Both the position numbers and the translations under genes were made by a program. The notes below the pieces were generated by a model. That model had not been told where the DNA came from. It searched no databases and saw only the letters and a program-made list of their open reading frames with translations. From positions 62,001-126,000 of the forward strand of contig SCTK01000005.1 of assembly GCA_004298905.1 (NCBI GenBank): 64,000 nt of DNA, written 5' to 3'. This document shows positions 20,700 through 30,586 of this stretch, piece by piece; within the stretch, counting starts at the first letter, position 1, and every line of letters begins with the position of its first letter. The DNA is from Burkholderiaceae bacterium. GTDB taxonomy: Bacteria; Pseudomonadota; Gammaproteobacteria; Burkholderiales; Burkholderiaceae_D.

Positions 20700-20994
20700 A
20701 AAAATTGACGGTGAAGTCGACTGCGAAGTGGTCTATGCCAGTGCGCCCGGTCAGGCCACCCATCTACCGTGTCGGATTGAAAGCGGAGCAACCCTGCAAC
20801 AAGCCATTGAGTCCAGCGGCATCCTGCAAGCCCATCCCGACATTGATTTAACGGTCATGCGCGTCGGCATCTTCGGCAAACTCAAACCTCTCGACCAACC
20901 CGCCCGTACCGGCGACCGCATTGAAATTTACCGGCCGCTCAAGATTGATCCGAAAATGGCGCGGCGGTTGAGAGCGGAGGAGAAGGCTCGCTAA
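20692..20994 (+). CDS. rnfH: RnfH-family ubiquitin-like protein
   Basis: A 100-residue beta-grasp protein read from the ATG inside the end of ratA. CEVVYASAPGQATHLPCRIE and the central VGIFGKLKPLDQPARTGDRI are the family signature, and IYRPLKIDPKMARRLRAEE ends it. It is named for its association with Rnf genes, but its role is unclear. The ratA-rnfH overlap is widely conserved and supports this short gene. Confidence 0.88.
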   Translation: MAEKIDGEVDCEVVYASAPGQATHLPCRIESGATLQQAIESSGILQAHPDIDLTVMRVGIFGKLKPLDQPARTGDRIEIYRPLKIDPKMARRLRAEEKAR

Positions 20995-21065
20995 GGCGGT
21001 GGCAGTGGTGTGAGGTTAACGTTTAAGTTGACCGGCGCGTTGTTGCGTCCGCGTTGAACGACAAA

Positions 21066-21641
21066 TTATGCATTTCGTGCCGCTGTTTTCTCTACCCCAG
21101 AGAAAACAGCTACGATTGGCGCCGTCTTGGAACCCTCAATTAGGCCATAAACTGCAATTGCAGCCCCTTGTTGAACATCAAGTGCCGACCTGCAGTCGTG
21201 AACAAGAATCCCTGCTGCCGTAGCTAAGGCAAATGCGGCTTCTTCAAACGAAAGGGAAGCAGCCTTGCAATAAGCGATAATGAAAGAGTCTAGCCTTTCT
21301 TGTGTTTGCCGTAATGTGAGCTGTGACGATTGGGTAGTCAAATAATCTCTATTGATTGTATCTTCCCCAACGATATGGCCAAGTTGCTTGAGGGTAGAAA
21401 ACATCAAGTTCATCAGCTTTGGCCCTCCCACGTTGGCCTGATCAGATAAAACGGCTGTGCCAGGCTCGAAATTACTCCCTGGCGGAACAAAGCTTCTAAA
21501 TAACATCGTGCCTGACATACGTGCTGCTGACGCGATAATGGTTTCCGCATGAATTCCACGTTCTGTCATAACTAACTGACGAAGAGTCTTGTTGAAAAAG
21601 TCTGCTGCCTCGATGAGGCGTTTGAATTGTTGATCGTTCAT
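21066..21641 (-). CDS. Hypothetical protein, unrecognised
   Basis: A 191-residue soluble protein with no signal peptide or membrane segment. It looks mostly helical, with hydrophobic stretches such as AAFALATAAGILVHD near residues 139-153, and Gly-rich AIAVYGLIEGSKTAP close to the C-terminus. The coding sequence appears more AT-rich than its neighbours, which may indicate later acquisition. I chose the ATG at 21641; a TTG at 21668 would add nine residues. It lies tail to tail with rnfH and ahead of the DUF4124 gene's 3' end. I do not recognise the family. Confidence 0.55.
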   Translation of the reverse strand: MNDQQFKRLIEAADFFNKTLRQLVMTERGIHAETIIASAARMSGTMLFRSFVPPGSNFEPGTAVLSDQANVGGPKLMNLMFSTLKQLGHIVGEDTINRDYLTTQSSQLTLRQTQERLDSFIIAYCKAASLSFEEAAFALATAAGILVHDCRSALDVQQGAAIAVYGLIEGSKTAPIVAVFSGVEKTAARNA

Positions 21642-21687
21642 AGGTAACGGTGCGGAAACCGGTGCCAAAGCCGCGTTTGTTTAGACA

Positions 21688-22224
21688 TCAATTGCACTTG
21701 TTCTCGCGCATTTGTTTTTTCAAATCATCGATTTCGTGTTTGCGTTTGTCGTCGTCCAGGTAGGACTTTTCTCCACTGGCGGTGTTTTGGGCGATGCGCA
21801 CGCCGTCTTCGAGGGCGCGCAGGTAGCCTTTGCTACTCTCGCAGAATTCCTGGCGTTGTTTTTCTTCGGCTTGCGCTTTTTTCTTTTTTTCTTCGGCTTC
21901 TGTCTTTTCCTGTTGCCGTTTCTTGAATTCCATTTCCTGTTCGGCGGTTGATTTGGGTTGATATTTTTTCTCGGCCGGTTTGCCTTCTGCTGCGGGTTTG
22001 GCCGTATCTTCGGCTACCGGTTCGCCGGAAGTGGTTGCGGGCGGGGCAGATATTTTCGGTTTGTAGCCGCGGACGATGTCGCCAGAGGGCACGCTTTCAG
22101 GAGGCGGCTGGTCGCTGTACACCGTGCGGCCTTGTGCGTCTTTCCACTTGTAGGTGGTTTGTGCCTGCGCCGTCAGGCACAGGGCGGCACTGGCGATGAA
22201 AGAAAGCAGAATACGCGTATACAT
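21688..22224 (-). CDS. Secreted DUF4124-domain protein
   Basis: The 178-residue product begins with a clear Sec signal peptide (MYTRILLSFIASAALCLTAQAQ). The short DUF4124 domain TTYKWKDAQGRTVYSDQPPP follows, then a Pro/Ala linker and a long Lys/Glu coiled coil (about 95-150) ending with NKCN. Such proteins are common periplasmic or envelope proteins of unknown function in Beta- and Gammaproteobacteria. The ATG at 22224 is used because it begins the signal peptide; upstream codons add an implausible leader. It is divergent from guaB. Confidence 0.8.
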   Translation of the reverse strand: MYTRILLSFIASAALCLTAQAQTTYKWKDAQGRTVYSDQPPPESVPSGDIVRGYKPKISAPPATTSGEPVAEDTAKPAAEGKPAEKKYQPKSTAEQEMEFKKRQQEKTEAEEKKKKAQAEEKQRQEFCESSKGYLRALEDGVRIAQNTASGEKSYLDDDKRKHEIDDLKKQMRENKCN

Positions 22225-22344
22225 GGGTAACGTCCCGAAGTCGTTTGATCGCGCTAGCGTAGGAGCTTTGCGTCGTGGCGTCAACTGTCCCTGTGGCGGG
22301 CTCGACCAGTGGCAAAAAAAGATCGACCACCGGCCTGGGACTGT

Positions 22345-22372
22345 TTGGGAGTGGCGGAGGTTTCGGTATAAT
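22345..22372 (+). promoter_or_regulatory. Predicted sigma-70 promoter of guaB
   Basis: TTGGGA at 22345-22350 and a perfect TATAAT at 22367-22372 are separated by 16 bases, and the guaB ATG lies 26 bases after the -10 box. The position and match are good, but this is a prediction from sequence only. Confidence 0.55.
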
Positions 22373-22398
22373 CCGGCTTTGCGTCGAAAGGATTTGCA

Positions 22399-23862
22399 AT
22401 GCGTTTACTACAAAAAGCGCTCACGTTTGACGATGTCCTGCTCGTCCCCGCCTTTTCTGCTGTTCTGCCGCGCGATACGGCGCTGCAGACTCAACTGACC
22501 CGCACGATTCAACTCAACATCCCCGTCGTCTCTGCGGCCATGGATACCGTGACCGAAGCCCGGCTGGCGATTGCGCTGGCGCAAGAGGGCGGCATCGGCA
22601 TCGTGCACAAGAATTTGTCGATCAAGGATCAGGCGCGTGAAGTGGCCAAGGTCAAGCGCCATGAAGCGGGGGTGCTGCGCGACCCGATCACGATCTCACC
22701 GGAAATGACGGTGAGCGACGCGCTGCAGTTGCAAAGTCAGCATGGCATTTCCGGTCTGCCGGTGGTGGAGGGCAAGACCGTGGTGGGCATCGTGACCAAC
22801 CGCGATTTGCGTTTTGAAACCCGGCTCGATGCGTCGATCCGCTCGGTGATGACGCCGCGCGACCGGCTGGTTACCGTCAAGGAAGGCGCCAGCCCTGCAG
22901 AAGCCAAGGCGCTGATGCACAAGCACCGTCTGGAACGCGTGCTGGTGGTGAACGATGCGTTTGAATTGCGCGGCCTGATTACCGTCAAGGACATTACCAA
23001 ATCGACTACCCATCCGCTCGCCTGCAAGGATGAATTGGGCAAGTTGCGCGTAGGTGCAGCGGTCGGCGTGGGTGAGGGCACCGAGGAACGCGTGGAAGCC
23101 CTGGTAAACGCCGGGGTCGATGTGATCGTGGTCGATACTGCGCACGGACATTCCAAAGGCGTGCTCGAACGCGTGCGCTGGGTCAAACAAAATTTCCCGC
23201 AGATGCAGGTGATCGGCGGCAACATCGCCACCGGCGAAGCGGCCCGGGCGCTGGTGGAACATGGCGCTGATGGTGTCAAGGTGGGCATCGGCCCCGGGTC
23301 GATCTGCACCACACGCATCGTGGCTGGCGTCGGCGTGCCGCAAATTACCGCGATTGCCAATGTGGCGAAGGCGCTCGACGGTACCGGCGTGCCGCTGATT
23401 GCCGATGGCGGCATCCGCTATTCCGGCGATGTGGCCAAGGCGCTGGCTGCGGGCGCCCATGCGGTGATGATGGGCGGCATGTTTGCCGGCACCGAAGAAG
23501 CGCCAGGCGAAGTGATTCTGTATCAAGGCCGTTCCTACAAGGCGTATCGTGGCATGGGCTCGGTAGGTGCGATGAGCGCCGGTTCGGCGGATCGCTATTT
23601 CCAGGACAGCAACAATCCGAACTCCGACAAGTTCGTGCCCGAGGGCATCGAAGGCCGCGTGCCGTACAAGGGTAGCGTGCTGGCCATCGTGCACCAAATG
23701 ATCGGCGGCGTGCGCGCCAGCATGGGCTACTGCGGTTGCAGCACCATCGAGCAAATGCGCAAGCAAGCCGAGTTTGTTGAAATCACTTCGGCCGGTATGC
23801 GCGAATCGCACGTGCACGATGTGCAGATCACCAAGGAAGCGCCTAACTATCACGTGGAGTGA
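22399..23862 (+). CDS. guaB: IMP dehydrogenase
   Basis: NAD-dependent oxidation of IMP to XMP, the rate-limiting step of guanine nucleotide synthesis. The TIM-barrel catalytic domain is interrupted by a Bateman module with two CBS domains (about 90-205). The catalytic loop [15 protein letters not shown] contains the nucleophilic Cys near residue 305, and [18 protein letters not shown] binds the IMP phosphate. Length 487 is normal. Its own promoter is seen upstream, and guaA follows after 115 bases of repeat-like DNA. Confidence 0.97.
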   Translation: MRLLQKALTFDDVLLVPAFSAVLPRDTALQTQLTRTIQLNIPVVSAAMDTVTEARLAIALAQEGGIGIVHKNLSIKDQAREVAKVKRHEAGVLRDPITISPEMTVSDALQLQSQHGISGLPVVEGKTVVGIVTNRDLRFETRLDASIRSVMTPRDRLVTVKEGASPAEAKALMHKHRLERVLVVNDAFELRGLITVKDITKSTTHPLACKDELGKLRVGAAVGVGEGTEERVEALVNAGVDVIVVDTAHGHSKGVLERVRWVKQNFPQMQVIGGNIATGEAARALVEHGADGVKVGIGPGSICTTRIVAGVGVPQITAIANVAKALDGTGVPLIADGGIRYSGDVAKALAAGAHAVMMGGMFAGTEEAPGEVILYQGRSYKAYRGMGSVGAMSAGSADRYFQDSNNPNSDKFVPEGIEGRVPYKGSVLAIVHQMIGGVRASMGYCGCSTIEQMRKQAEFVEITSAGMRESHVHDVQITKEAPNYHVE

Positions 23863-23871
23863 CTGATGGGC

Positions 23872-23953
23872 CGTGAAAGGTGAAACGTGAAATGTGAGGA
23901 GCCCAGACCGAAGCGGTCTCCCATCTTTCACTTTTCACTCTTCACGTTTCACG
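23872..23953. repeat. GTGAAA-rich imperfect inverted repeat between guaB and guaA
   Basis: The left arm (about 23872-23898) is a run of GTGAAA-type units, and the right arm (about 23927-23953) is their reverse complement with a few mismatches. Between them lies a perfect small hairpin, AGACCG at 23905-23910 and CGGTCT at 23914-23919. The whole forms a long stem in the guaB-guaA transcript. It may modulate read-through or mRNA stability, or be a REP-type repeat. Confidence 0.65.
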
Positions 23954-23977
23954 TTTGCCTCTCACGCCTCAATCACC

Positions 23978-25561
23978 ATGCATAACAAAATCCTCATCCT
24001 CGATTTCGGTTCTCAAGTCACCCAGCTGATCGCGCGGCGCGTGCGCGAAGCCAACGTCTATTGCGAGATTCATCCCTGCGACGTCTCCAACGATTTTGTG
24101 CGCAGCTTCGGCGCGCGCGGTGTGATTCTTTCCGGTAGCCATATGTCGGCCTATGAAGAGGCCAACGACAAGGCACCCAGCGCGGTGTTTGAACTCGGCG
24201 TGCCGGTGCTCGGTATTTGCTATGGCATGCAAACGATGGCGCAGCAACTGGGCGGCAGGGTCGAGGCCGGTACGGTGCGCGAATTCGGTTATACCGAAGT
24301 GCGTGCGCATGGGCACACCAAGTTGCTTGACGGCATTCAGGATATTTCCACCGCCGAAGGCCACGGCATTCTGAAGGTCTGGATGAGCCACGGCGACAAG
24401 GTCACGGCGTTGCCGCAGGGCTTCAAGATCATGGCGTCCACGCCATCCTGCCCGATTGCCGGCATGGCGGATGAGGCGCGTGGTTTCTATGCCGTGCAGT
24501 TTCACCCCGAAGTGACCCACACGCTGCAAGGCAAGGCGATGTTGACGCGCTTCGTGCGCGAGATTTGCGGCTGCGCGCCGGACTGGATCATGGGCGATTA
24601 CATCGCCGAAGCGGTGCAGAAGATTCGCGAGCAAGTCGGCGACGAAGAAGTGATTCTCGGCCTGTCGGGCGGTGTCGATTCCAGCGTGGCGGCGGCGCTG
24701 CTCCACCGCGCCATCGGCAAGCAACTTACCTGCGTGTTTGTCGATCACGGTCTGCTGCGCCTGAACGAAGGCCGCATGGTGATGGACATGTTTGGCAAAC
24801 ATCTGGGTGTGAATGTGATTCACGTCGATGCCTCCAAACAATTCATGACCATGCTGGAAGGCGTGAGCGACCCCGAAGCCAAACGCAAGATCATCGGCAA
24901 GGAATTCGTTGAAGTGTTCCAGACCGAGTCGGGCAAGCTCAAGCAAGCGAAGTGGCTGGCACAAGGCACGATCTATCCCGATGTGATCGAATCGGCCGGC
25001 GGCAAAAACAAGAAAGCCACCACCATCAAGAGCCACCACAATGTCGGCGGCCTGCCCGAAACATTGCACCTGAAATTGCTGGAACCGCTGCGCGAATTGT
25101 TCAAGGATGAAGTGCGCGAACTGGGCGTTGCACTGGGCCTGCCACACGACATGGTGTATCGCCATCCTTTCCCCGGCCCCGGCCTGGGCGTGCGAATTCT
25201 CGGCGAAGTGAAACAGGACTACGCAGATTTATTGCGTCGCGCCGACGCGATCTTCATCGAAGAATTGCGCAGCACGATCGATGAGAATTCCGGCCAGAGC
25301 TGGTATGCCTTGACCAGTCAGGCTTTTGCCGTGTTCCTGCCGGTCAAGTCGGTGGGCGTGATGGGCGACGGCCGCACCTATGAATATGTCGTTGCACTGC
25401 GCGCCGTGCAAACCCAGGACTTCATGACCGCGCACTGGGCGCATCTGCCGCACGAATTGCTCGGCCGCGTTTCTAATCGCATCATCAATGAAGTACGCGG
25501 CATCAACCGCGTCGTTTACGACATCTCGGGAAAACCGCCAGCAACGATCGAGTGGGAATAG
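23978..25561 (+). CDS. guaA: GMP synthase (glutamine-hydrolysing)
   Basis: Converts XMP to GMP with glutamine and ATP. The N-terminal class I amidotransferase domain has its nucleophile Cys81 in [12 protein letters not shown] and the His-Glu pair in QFHPEVTH. The ATP pyrophosphatase domain has the P-loop [14 protein letters not shown], and the C-terminal dimerisation domain ends in PPATIEWE. Length 527 is typical. The ATG at 23978 is used; an upstream in-frame start would translate the repeat region. Confidence 0.97.
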   Translation: MHNKILILDFGSQVTQLIARRVREANVYCEIHPCDVSNDFVRSFGARGVILSGSHMSAYEEANDKAPSAVFELGVPVLGICYGMQTMAQQLGGRVEAGTVREFGYTEVRAHGHTKLLDGIQDISTAEGHGILKVWMSHGDKVTALPQGFKIMASTPSCPIAGMADEARGFYAVQFHPEVTHTLQGKAMLTRFVREICGCAPDWIMGDYIAEAVQKIREQVGDEEVILGLSGGVDSSVAAALLHRAIGKQLTCVFVDHGLLRLNEGRMVMDMFGKHLGVNVIHVDASKQFMTMLEGVSDPEAKRKIIGKEFVEVFQTESGKLKQAKWLAQGTIYPDVIESAGGKNKKATTIKSHHNVGGLPETLHLKLLEPLRELFKDEVRELGVALGLPHDMVYRHPFPGPGLGVRILGEVKQDYADLLRRADAIFIEELRSTIDENSGQSWYALTSQAFAVFLPVKSVGVMGDGRTYEYVVALRAVQTQDFMTAHWAHLPHELLGRVSNRIINEVRGINRVVYDISGKPPATIEWE

Positions 25562-25632
25562 TTCTGTCGGCGGACGGTTGGCCTCTGTCAACCGAATCGA
25601 CGTGAGCAATGCAGGCGTTCATCTATGAACGG

Positions 25633-27168
25633 CTATTGCTTGCAGCAACCCTCCAGATCATAGCGCTGTAGAAATTGGCAGCCGTACACTGGCAAGAATG
25701 CGGGAATACGGTAGTAATGTGCGGCAATTTTTTTAAGCACGTGTTCGCGATAGGTTGTGTAGTTGAAATTCTTCCCATCGGCATACCAGTATTGCACTCC
25801 TGATACTTCAAAAGATCCGGTTGATACCGATTCAAAATAAGGCGCCAGCTCGTCGGGCTCAATCGGCTTGCGGTCAAATATTCGGATCGGTCGCCCGGCG
25901 TAGCGCCGGAAATCTACGATGATGTCGTCTTGGCGAGCATGGTGTTTTCCTTCACCAAATACGGCCCAGTATTCGCCAGCGTAATAGGACAATAGTGAGG
26001 CAGGGGTATAGGCTCGCGCCATCACCAGGCTGTTTTTCGGCAGGTCGTTGCGTAGAGCCGTCACAATGTTTCCGGTCTGCTTGTGAAACACGATATCGTC
26101 GTAGGCATGTGTATTTTTCCAGGCCGATAGTGGTAACAGGATAATGACGGCCAACGCTAGAAAATGCGGGATGCCCAACCATGCAGTCCAGCGAAAATAT
26201 TTTTGTAGTTCGTCGGTGCTACTCACGGTGCCAATAAACAAAAATACGAATGGCATAAAGCCCAGCACCCAGTGCAAACCGATGGTCTTTTTGGTGGACA
26301 GCAACAGGAACAGTGCGAAAGGCACCAGGAACAGTACCGTCAAGGCGCCGCGCTGCCCCAGAGCGTGACGTGTACGCAGCAGCTTGAGCGCGACCCAGGG
26401 TGTCACCAGATAAACCATCATCACAAGATAAAGCGCCACAGTTCCGAATGACCAGTGCGCGTCCTCATGCCGATTGAGGAGGTTGAACATCACGTTATTC
26501 CAGCAATGCGTGGCGTTGTATGCAATATTGATGGCTGCGAATGGCAGTGCACATAGGGCAAGCAACAGCAGGTTCAGCCAGCCCTTGCGGGTACGTACCA
26601 GGTAAACAAGATAAGCAATCGCCAGCAAGCCGGCGAAATATTTGGAAAGCAGGGCCAATCCCAGAAAAACACCACTTGCGGCAAACCAGGTTTTCTTGTC
26701 AGACAACGTAGCGCGGATAAAGCAGTAACCAGAGACAAACATGAACAGGATCAACGGCGTGTCGGTGGTCACCACATTCAGGGTCCAGGCAAACGGTAGC
26801 GCCAGAAAAAGGCTGCCGAGCCAATACGCTGTGGCGGGTTGTGCTGGCAACAGGCGACGCATTAGATCGACCAGGCCGAGCGACACTACGCTCCATAAAA
26901 ACACGGTGACGATGCGTAGCGATAGTGGGTGACTGGAAATATGGTTCAGCAGATACAACAGCCAGCCAACCATGGGTGGATGGTCGTAGTAGCCCCAATC
27001 CGGATAGGCGCCCCACTGGTAGAAGAAGGCTTCATCACCCGTTATCGGAAAGTATGCAGCCAGCCAGAGCTTCAGCAGCAGGGTAAGTGCAAAGGTCCAC
27101 CTGAAACAGCGTCTGGCACGCACCAGGTCGTCACTACTGTCGTTGCCATTGAACAGGTTCAACTTCAT
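25633..27168 (-). CDS. GT39/ArnT-like polytopic glycosyltransferase
   Basis: A 511-residue inner-membrane protein with about a dozen hydrophobic helices and a soluble periplasmic C-terminal third. The first periplasmic loop carries the PMT/ArnT motif TGDEAFFYQWG (catalytic-type acidic pair) and YYDHPPMVGW. These enzymes use polyprenyl-phosphate sugars as donors at the outer face of the membrane. The acceptor (lipid A, protein or glycan) cannot be told. It is the last gene of a minus-strand operon behind an SMR-type flippase and an HAD-UbiA fusion, which suggests its donor is made by them. Confidence 0.82.
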   Translation of the reverse strand: MKLNLFNGNDSSDDLVRARRCFRWTFALTLLLKLWLAAYFPITGDEAFFYQWGAYPDWGYYDHPPMVGWLLYLLNHISSHPLSLRIVTVFLWSVVSLGLVDLMRRLLPAQPATAYWLGSLFLALPFAWTLNVVTTDTPLILFMFVSGYCFIRATLSDKKTWFAASGVFLGLALLSKYFAGLLAIAYLVYLVRTRKGWLNLLLLALCALPFAAINIAYNATHCWNNVMFNLLNRHEDAHWSFGTVALYLVMMVYLVTPWVALKLLRTRHALGQRGALTVLFLVPFALFLLLSTKKTIGLHWVLGFMPFVFLFIGTVSSTDELQKYFRWTAWLGIPHFLALAVIILLPLSAWKNTHAYDDIVFHKQTGNIVTALRNDLPKNSLVMARAYTPASLLSYYAGEYWAVFGEGKHHARQDDIIVDFRRYAGRPIRIFDRKPIEPDELAPYFESVSTGSFEVSGVQYWYADGKNFNYTTYREHVLKKIAAHYYRIPAFLPVYGCQFLQRYDLEGCCKQ

Positions 27169-27185
27169 TCGATCTTCCTTACTAC

Positions 27186-27563
27186 TTAGCTTTTGATAGA
27201 AAGAACCAGCACTCCGGCAATAATCAGTGCCGTTCCCGATAGTTTATAAACACTGACCGATTCTCCCAACAGCAGAATCCCCGCCAGTGTCGTGAGCACC
27301 AGTCCCAGCGAGGTCAGCGGATACGCTGCACTGACTTCCAGCTTGCCCAGTACCAATAGCCACAGCCCCGCGCTGGCGCCGAAGCAGAGCATGCCACCCC
27401 AGATCAATGGGCTGGTAAGGGCCAGCCAGTAAACCGATTTCACGCCGTTGTTCATGGCGTGCTGAATATCCGGTGAAGACATGCCCATCTTCAACAGTAC
27501 TTGCGCCAGCGCGGTCATGCATACGCAAAAAAGTGCCAGTGCCAACGCCATCATGTGATTCAT
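27186..27563 (-). CDS. Small DMT/SMR-type membrane protein, probable lipid-sugar flippase subunit
   Basis: A 125-residue protein with four hydrophobic helices, the size and pattern of EmrE, ArnE and ArnF. ALAQVLLKMGMS near the N-terminus and SAAYPLTSLGLVLTTLAGILLLGE resemble the EamA/ArnE half. The stop and start overlap with the UbiA fusion upstream (4 bases), and the glycosyltransferase start follows 17 bases after its stop. From context it probably moves a polyprenyl-phosphate sugar across the inner membrane, although a drug-efflux SMR protein cannot be excluded. Confidence 0.72.
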   Translation of the reverse strand: MNHMMALALALFCVCMTALAQVLLKMGMSSPDIQHAMNNGVKSVYWLALTSPLIWGGMLCFGASAGLWLLVLGKLEVSAAYPLTSLGLVLTTLAGILLLGESVSVYKLSGTALIIAGVLVLSIKS

Positions 27564-29044
27564 GACAAGACTCTCAACGAAGCGGCCGCAGCAATACCTG
27601 CGACAGTGCTTGCCACGATCCAGCTCACTGGATCAGTAATGGCGAACAACAGCGGGTCATCGTGAATTTCCTTGCGGGCAGTCTTGATCCACAGACGCAT
27701 GATCCAAAATAGCATCACCGGCAGAATCAGCCATAGCAGGCCGGCGCCGGGATACATCGCTGCGCCGGCCTGGCTGTCGATATATAACGCCAATACCATC
27801 ACCGCAACAAAGCCGCTGGCGATGCCCATGGAAATGAGATATGGCAAGTCGGTGTCGCGATAACCTCGCCCAGCCAACGATTCATGGCCAGCATCGCTCA
27901 TGAATTCCAGCTCGGCACAGCGTTTTACCAGCGCCAGACTAAGGAAGATGAACAGTGAGACAGCCAACAACCAGTTCGATACAGTGATTCCGCTGGCGAC
28001 GCCGCCTGCCAGCACCCGGTGGGTGTACAGCAAGGCCAGCACCAACACATCGACGAAAGCCACTTTCTTGAGCCATGTCGAATACGTCAGGGTGACCGCG
28101 ATGTAAAGCAGGATCAATCCCAGAAAAGGCAGGGAAGTCAATGCGGCCAGCCACAGCGATAGTGGCAACAGCACGGCAACTACACCCAATCCAAATGGGA
28201 TACTGAGCGTCGCAGCGGCAAAGGCGCGAGCGCGTTTGCGCGGGTGAGCGCGGTCGGACGCCAGATCAAGCAGGTCGTTGATGACATAAGTTGCCGAAGC
28301 GCATAGACCAAATGCAATAAATCCAAGCAAGGTGGTCAGCCATTTTTCTATGCTCAGTGCATGTGCCGCCAGCAGAGGGATAAACAGCAACAGGTTCTTG
28401 GTCCATTGGTGTAATCGCAAGGCTTTTGCGATCAGGCGAGGGCTGATCGGACGGGCGGGCATCATCAGAGCGTTGGGGCAGAAACGATTCACCTGTTGGG
28501 TGAGAGATGTAGATCCATTCACGACGATGACTTCGCAAGCCTGCTTCCAGATCTCCAGATCTGCACTGCTGTTGCCCGCATAGGCAAATGGCTGGCCTGC
28601 TGAATCGCGTTCGATGGTGCGTAGCTTCGTAGATGCTTTCAGGTTGATGGAAGCATCGCTCCCCATCACGGTATCAAAAAGCCCGAGGTGATCGGCAACT
28701 TGTTGTACCAGGCCTAGATTGGATGCACTGATCAGTATCAGCCGTCTTCCCGCAGAACGTTGTTGCCGCAGATAATTCATGCAGGTTTCATTATAGGGTA
28801 GCAGGGACACATCAAGATGGATTCGTTTGGCAATTTCTGCCTTCAGGTGGGCACGGCCTTGCAACAGCCAGATCAGGCAGGGAAATATATAGAGCAGGTT
28901 GCTTTTGATCAGCACTAGCGCTGATTCGAATAACAGATCCGTGTGCGTTAGCGTGCCGTCGAGGTCAACATATAGTGGCGTGGTTGCAGCGGCTAAATCG
29001 GATGTCGGTGGAGAAAGCTGTGCGCTATCAGAGTTGTCATTCAT
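27560..29044 (-). CDS. HAD phosphatase-UbiA prenyltransferase fusion (predicted polyprenyl-phosphate phosphoribosyltransferase plus phosphatase)
   Basis: A 494-residue two-domain protein. Residues 20-190 are an HAD hydrolase: DxD nucleophiles Asp27 and Asp29 in VDLDGTLTHTD, LILISASN near 102-109 and GNSSADLEIW near 157-166. Residues 205-494 are a polytopic UbiA domain with RLHQWTKNLLLFIPLL and the acidic motif INDLLDLASDRAHPRKR at 255-271, the form seen in decaprenyl-phosphate 5-phosphoribosyltransferases. The likely reaction is transfer of phosphoribose from PRPP to polyprenyl phosphate, then removal of the 5-phosphate by the HAD half. First gene of a three-gene operon. Confidence 0.8.
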   Translation of the reverse strand: MNDNSDSAQLSPPTSDLAAATTPLYVDLDGTLTHTDLLFESALVLIKSNLLYIFPCLIWLLQGRAHLKAEIAKRIHLDVSLLPYNETCMNYLRQQRSAGRRLILISASNLGLVQQVADHLGLFDTVMGSDASINLKASTKLRTIERDSAGQPFAYAGNSSADLEIWKQACEVIVVNGSTSLTQQVNRFCPNALMMPARPISPRLIAKALRLHQWTKNLLLFIPLLAAHALSIEKWLTTLLGFIAFGLCASATYVINDLLDLASDRAHPRKRARAFAAATLSIPFGLGVVAVLLPLSLWLAALTSLPFLGLILLYIAVTLTYSTWLKKVAFVDVLVLALLYTHRVLAGGVASGITVSNWLLAVSLFIFLSLALVKRCAELEFMSDAGHESLAGRGYRDTDLPYLISMGIASGFVAVMVLALYIDSQAGAAMYPGAGLLWLILPVMLFWIMRLWIKTARKEIHDDPLLFAITDPVSWIVASTVAGIAAAASLRVLS

Positions 29045-29252
29045 CTTTATTTTGCTAACTGCCTAGCTGTGTACAATTTCTATTGGATTGAGACCCAAAA
29101 AACTGTTCTTATGGGCGATACCATACGCTCCAGAACCGCAACAAACGGGGCATTGTATTATAGTTATGCATCAATTTCGGTTGCGCAGTGAGCACAGTAG
29201 GTGCGATGCTTTACCCGTCAATCAATAGCATTACTTCATAGGGGAGAACGGC

Positions 29253-30575
29253 TTGGCGGAAGGGCGTGCTTTGCATCGTATTGTGATTGTGGGTGGTGGC
29301 GCGGGCGGTCTTGAGCTGGCGACGCGACTCGGCAGGAAGCTCGGTAAAAAGAAGAAGGCCAGCATCACACTGGTCGATTTTAACCGTACCCATTTATGGA
29401 AACCCTTGTTGCATCAAGTCGCCGCTGGTACGCTTGACAGCCACGCCGATGAACTGGAATACATGGCGCAGGCAGCGCGGCATCATTTCCGTTTTCGGCT
29501 GGGCTACATGGATGGGCTGAACCGCGAGTCCAAAGTCATTTATCTGGCGCCGATTTTTGATGAAGACGGCGAGCAAATTCTGCCGCGTCAAACGCTGTCC
29601 TACGACACCCTGGTGTTTTCCGTCGGCAGTCAGAGCAACGATTTCGGCACGCCGGGCGTGAAGGAATTTTCCATCATGCTCGACACGCCGCAGGCCGCCA
29701 ATCTGTTTCATCACAAGCTGGTCAACAAATTCATCAAGGCGCATGCGCAATCGCAGGCGACGGGGGCCGGGCGTTTTACTGTCGCCATCATCGGCGCCGG
29801 GGCGACTGGGGTGGAGCTGGCGGCGGAACTGCATATGACGGCGCGCATCATGAGCAGTTACGGCATGCACCATATTCATCCCGAACGCGATTTGAAGATT
29901 GCGATTTGCGATGCCGCGCCGCGCATTCTGCCGGGTTTGCCGGAACGCCTGTCGGCTTCGGTGGCGCAGGAATTGCGCAAGATCGACATCGATATTCACT
30001 GCAATGAAAAAGTGGTTGAGGTGACACGCGACGGCGTGCACATGGCCAGCGGAAAATTCATCCCCAGTGCGCTGACCGTGTGGGCGGCGGGTATCAAGGC
30101 AGCGGATTTCCTGAAAGAGATCGATGGGCTGGAGAGCAATCGCATCAATCAACTGGTGGTGACGCGCACGCTGCAAACCTCGCGCGATGAAAACATCTTT
30201 GCGCTGGGCGATTGCGCTGCGTGTCCTGCAGCAGAAGGTAAAGGGATCATCCCGCCGCGCGCGCAATCGGCACATCAGCAGGCGCTTCTGTTGGCCAAAT
30301 CGCTGCCGCGCAGGCTGGCCGGCAAACCCTTGCTGGATTTTGTCTACCGTGATTACGGTTCGCTGGTTTCGCTGGGCAGCTACACCACCATCGGCAGCTT
30401 GATGGGCGGCATCGCGCGCGGCTCGGTGTTCATCGAAGGCATTCTCGCCAAATGGATGTACTGGTCGCTGCACAAGAAACATCAGATCGGTGTCAACGGC
30501 TGGTTCCGCACTTGGCTGGGTACCTGGATTGAATTCATTGCGCGTGTCAGGAACCCGCGCATCAAGCTGCATTGA
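29253..30575 (+). CDS. ndh: Type II NADH dehydrogenase (NDH-2)
   Basis: Single-subunit, non-proton-pumping NADH:quinone oxidoreductase bound to the inner membrane. The N-terminal FAD motif IVIVGGGAGGLELATRLG and the central NADH motif VAIIGAGATGVELAAEL are clear. FALGDCAACP is the second FAD contact, and a C-terminal amphipathic stretch would anchor the protein. Length is 440. The start is a TTG with a good AGGGGAG site just before it. The end overlaps the reading frame leading into tadA. Confidence 0.9.
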   Translation: MAEGRALHRIVIVGGGAGGLELATRLGRKLGKKKKASITLVDFNRTHLWKPLLHQVAAGTLDSHADELEYMAQAARHHFRFRLGYMDGLNRESKVIYLAPIFDEDGEQILPRQTLSYDTLVFSVGSQSNDFGTPGVKEFSIMLDTPQAANLFHHKLVNKFIKAHAQSQATGAGRFTVAIIGAGATGVELAAELHMTARIMSSYGMHHIHPERDLKIAICDAAPRILPGLPERLSASVAQELRKIDIDIHCNEKVVEVTRDGVHMASGKFIPSALTVWAAGIKAADFLKEIDGLESNRINQLVVTRTLQTSRDENIFALGDCAACPAAEGKGIIPPRAQSAHQQALLLAKSLPRRLAGKPLLDFVYRDYGSLVSLGSYTTIGSLMGGIARGSVFIEGILAKWMYWSLHKKHQIGVNGWFRTWLGTWIEFIARVRNPRIKLH

Positions 30576-30586
30576 CAGGACGATAC

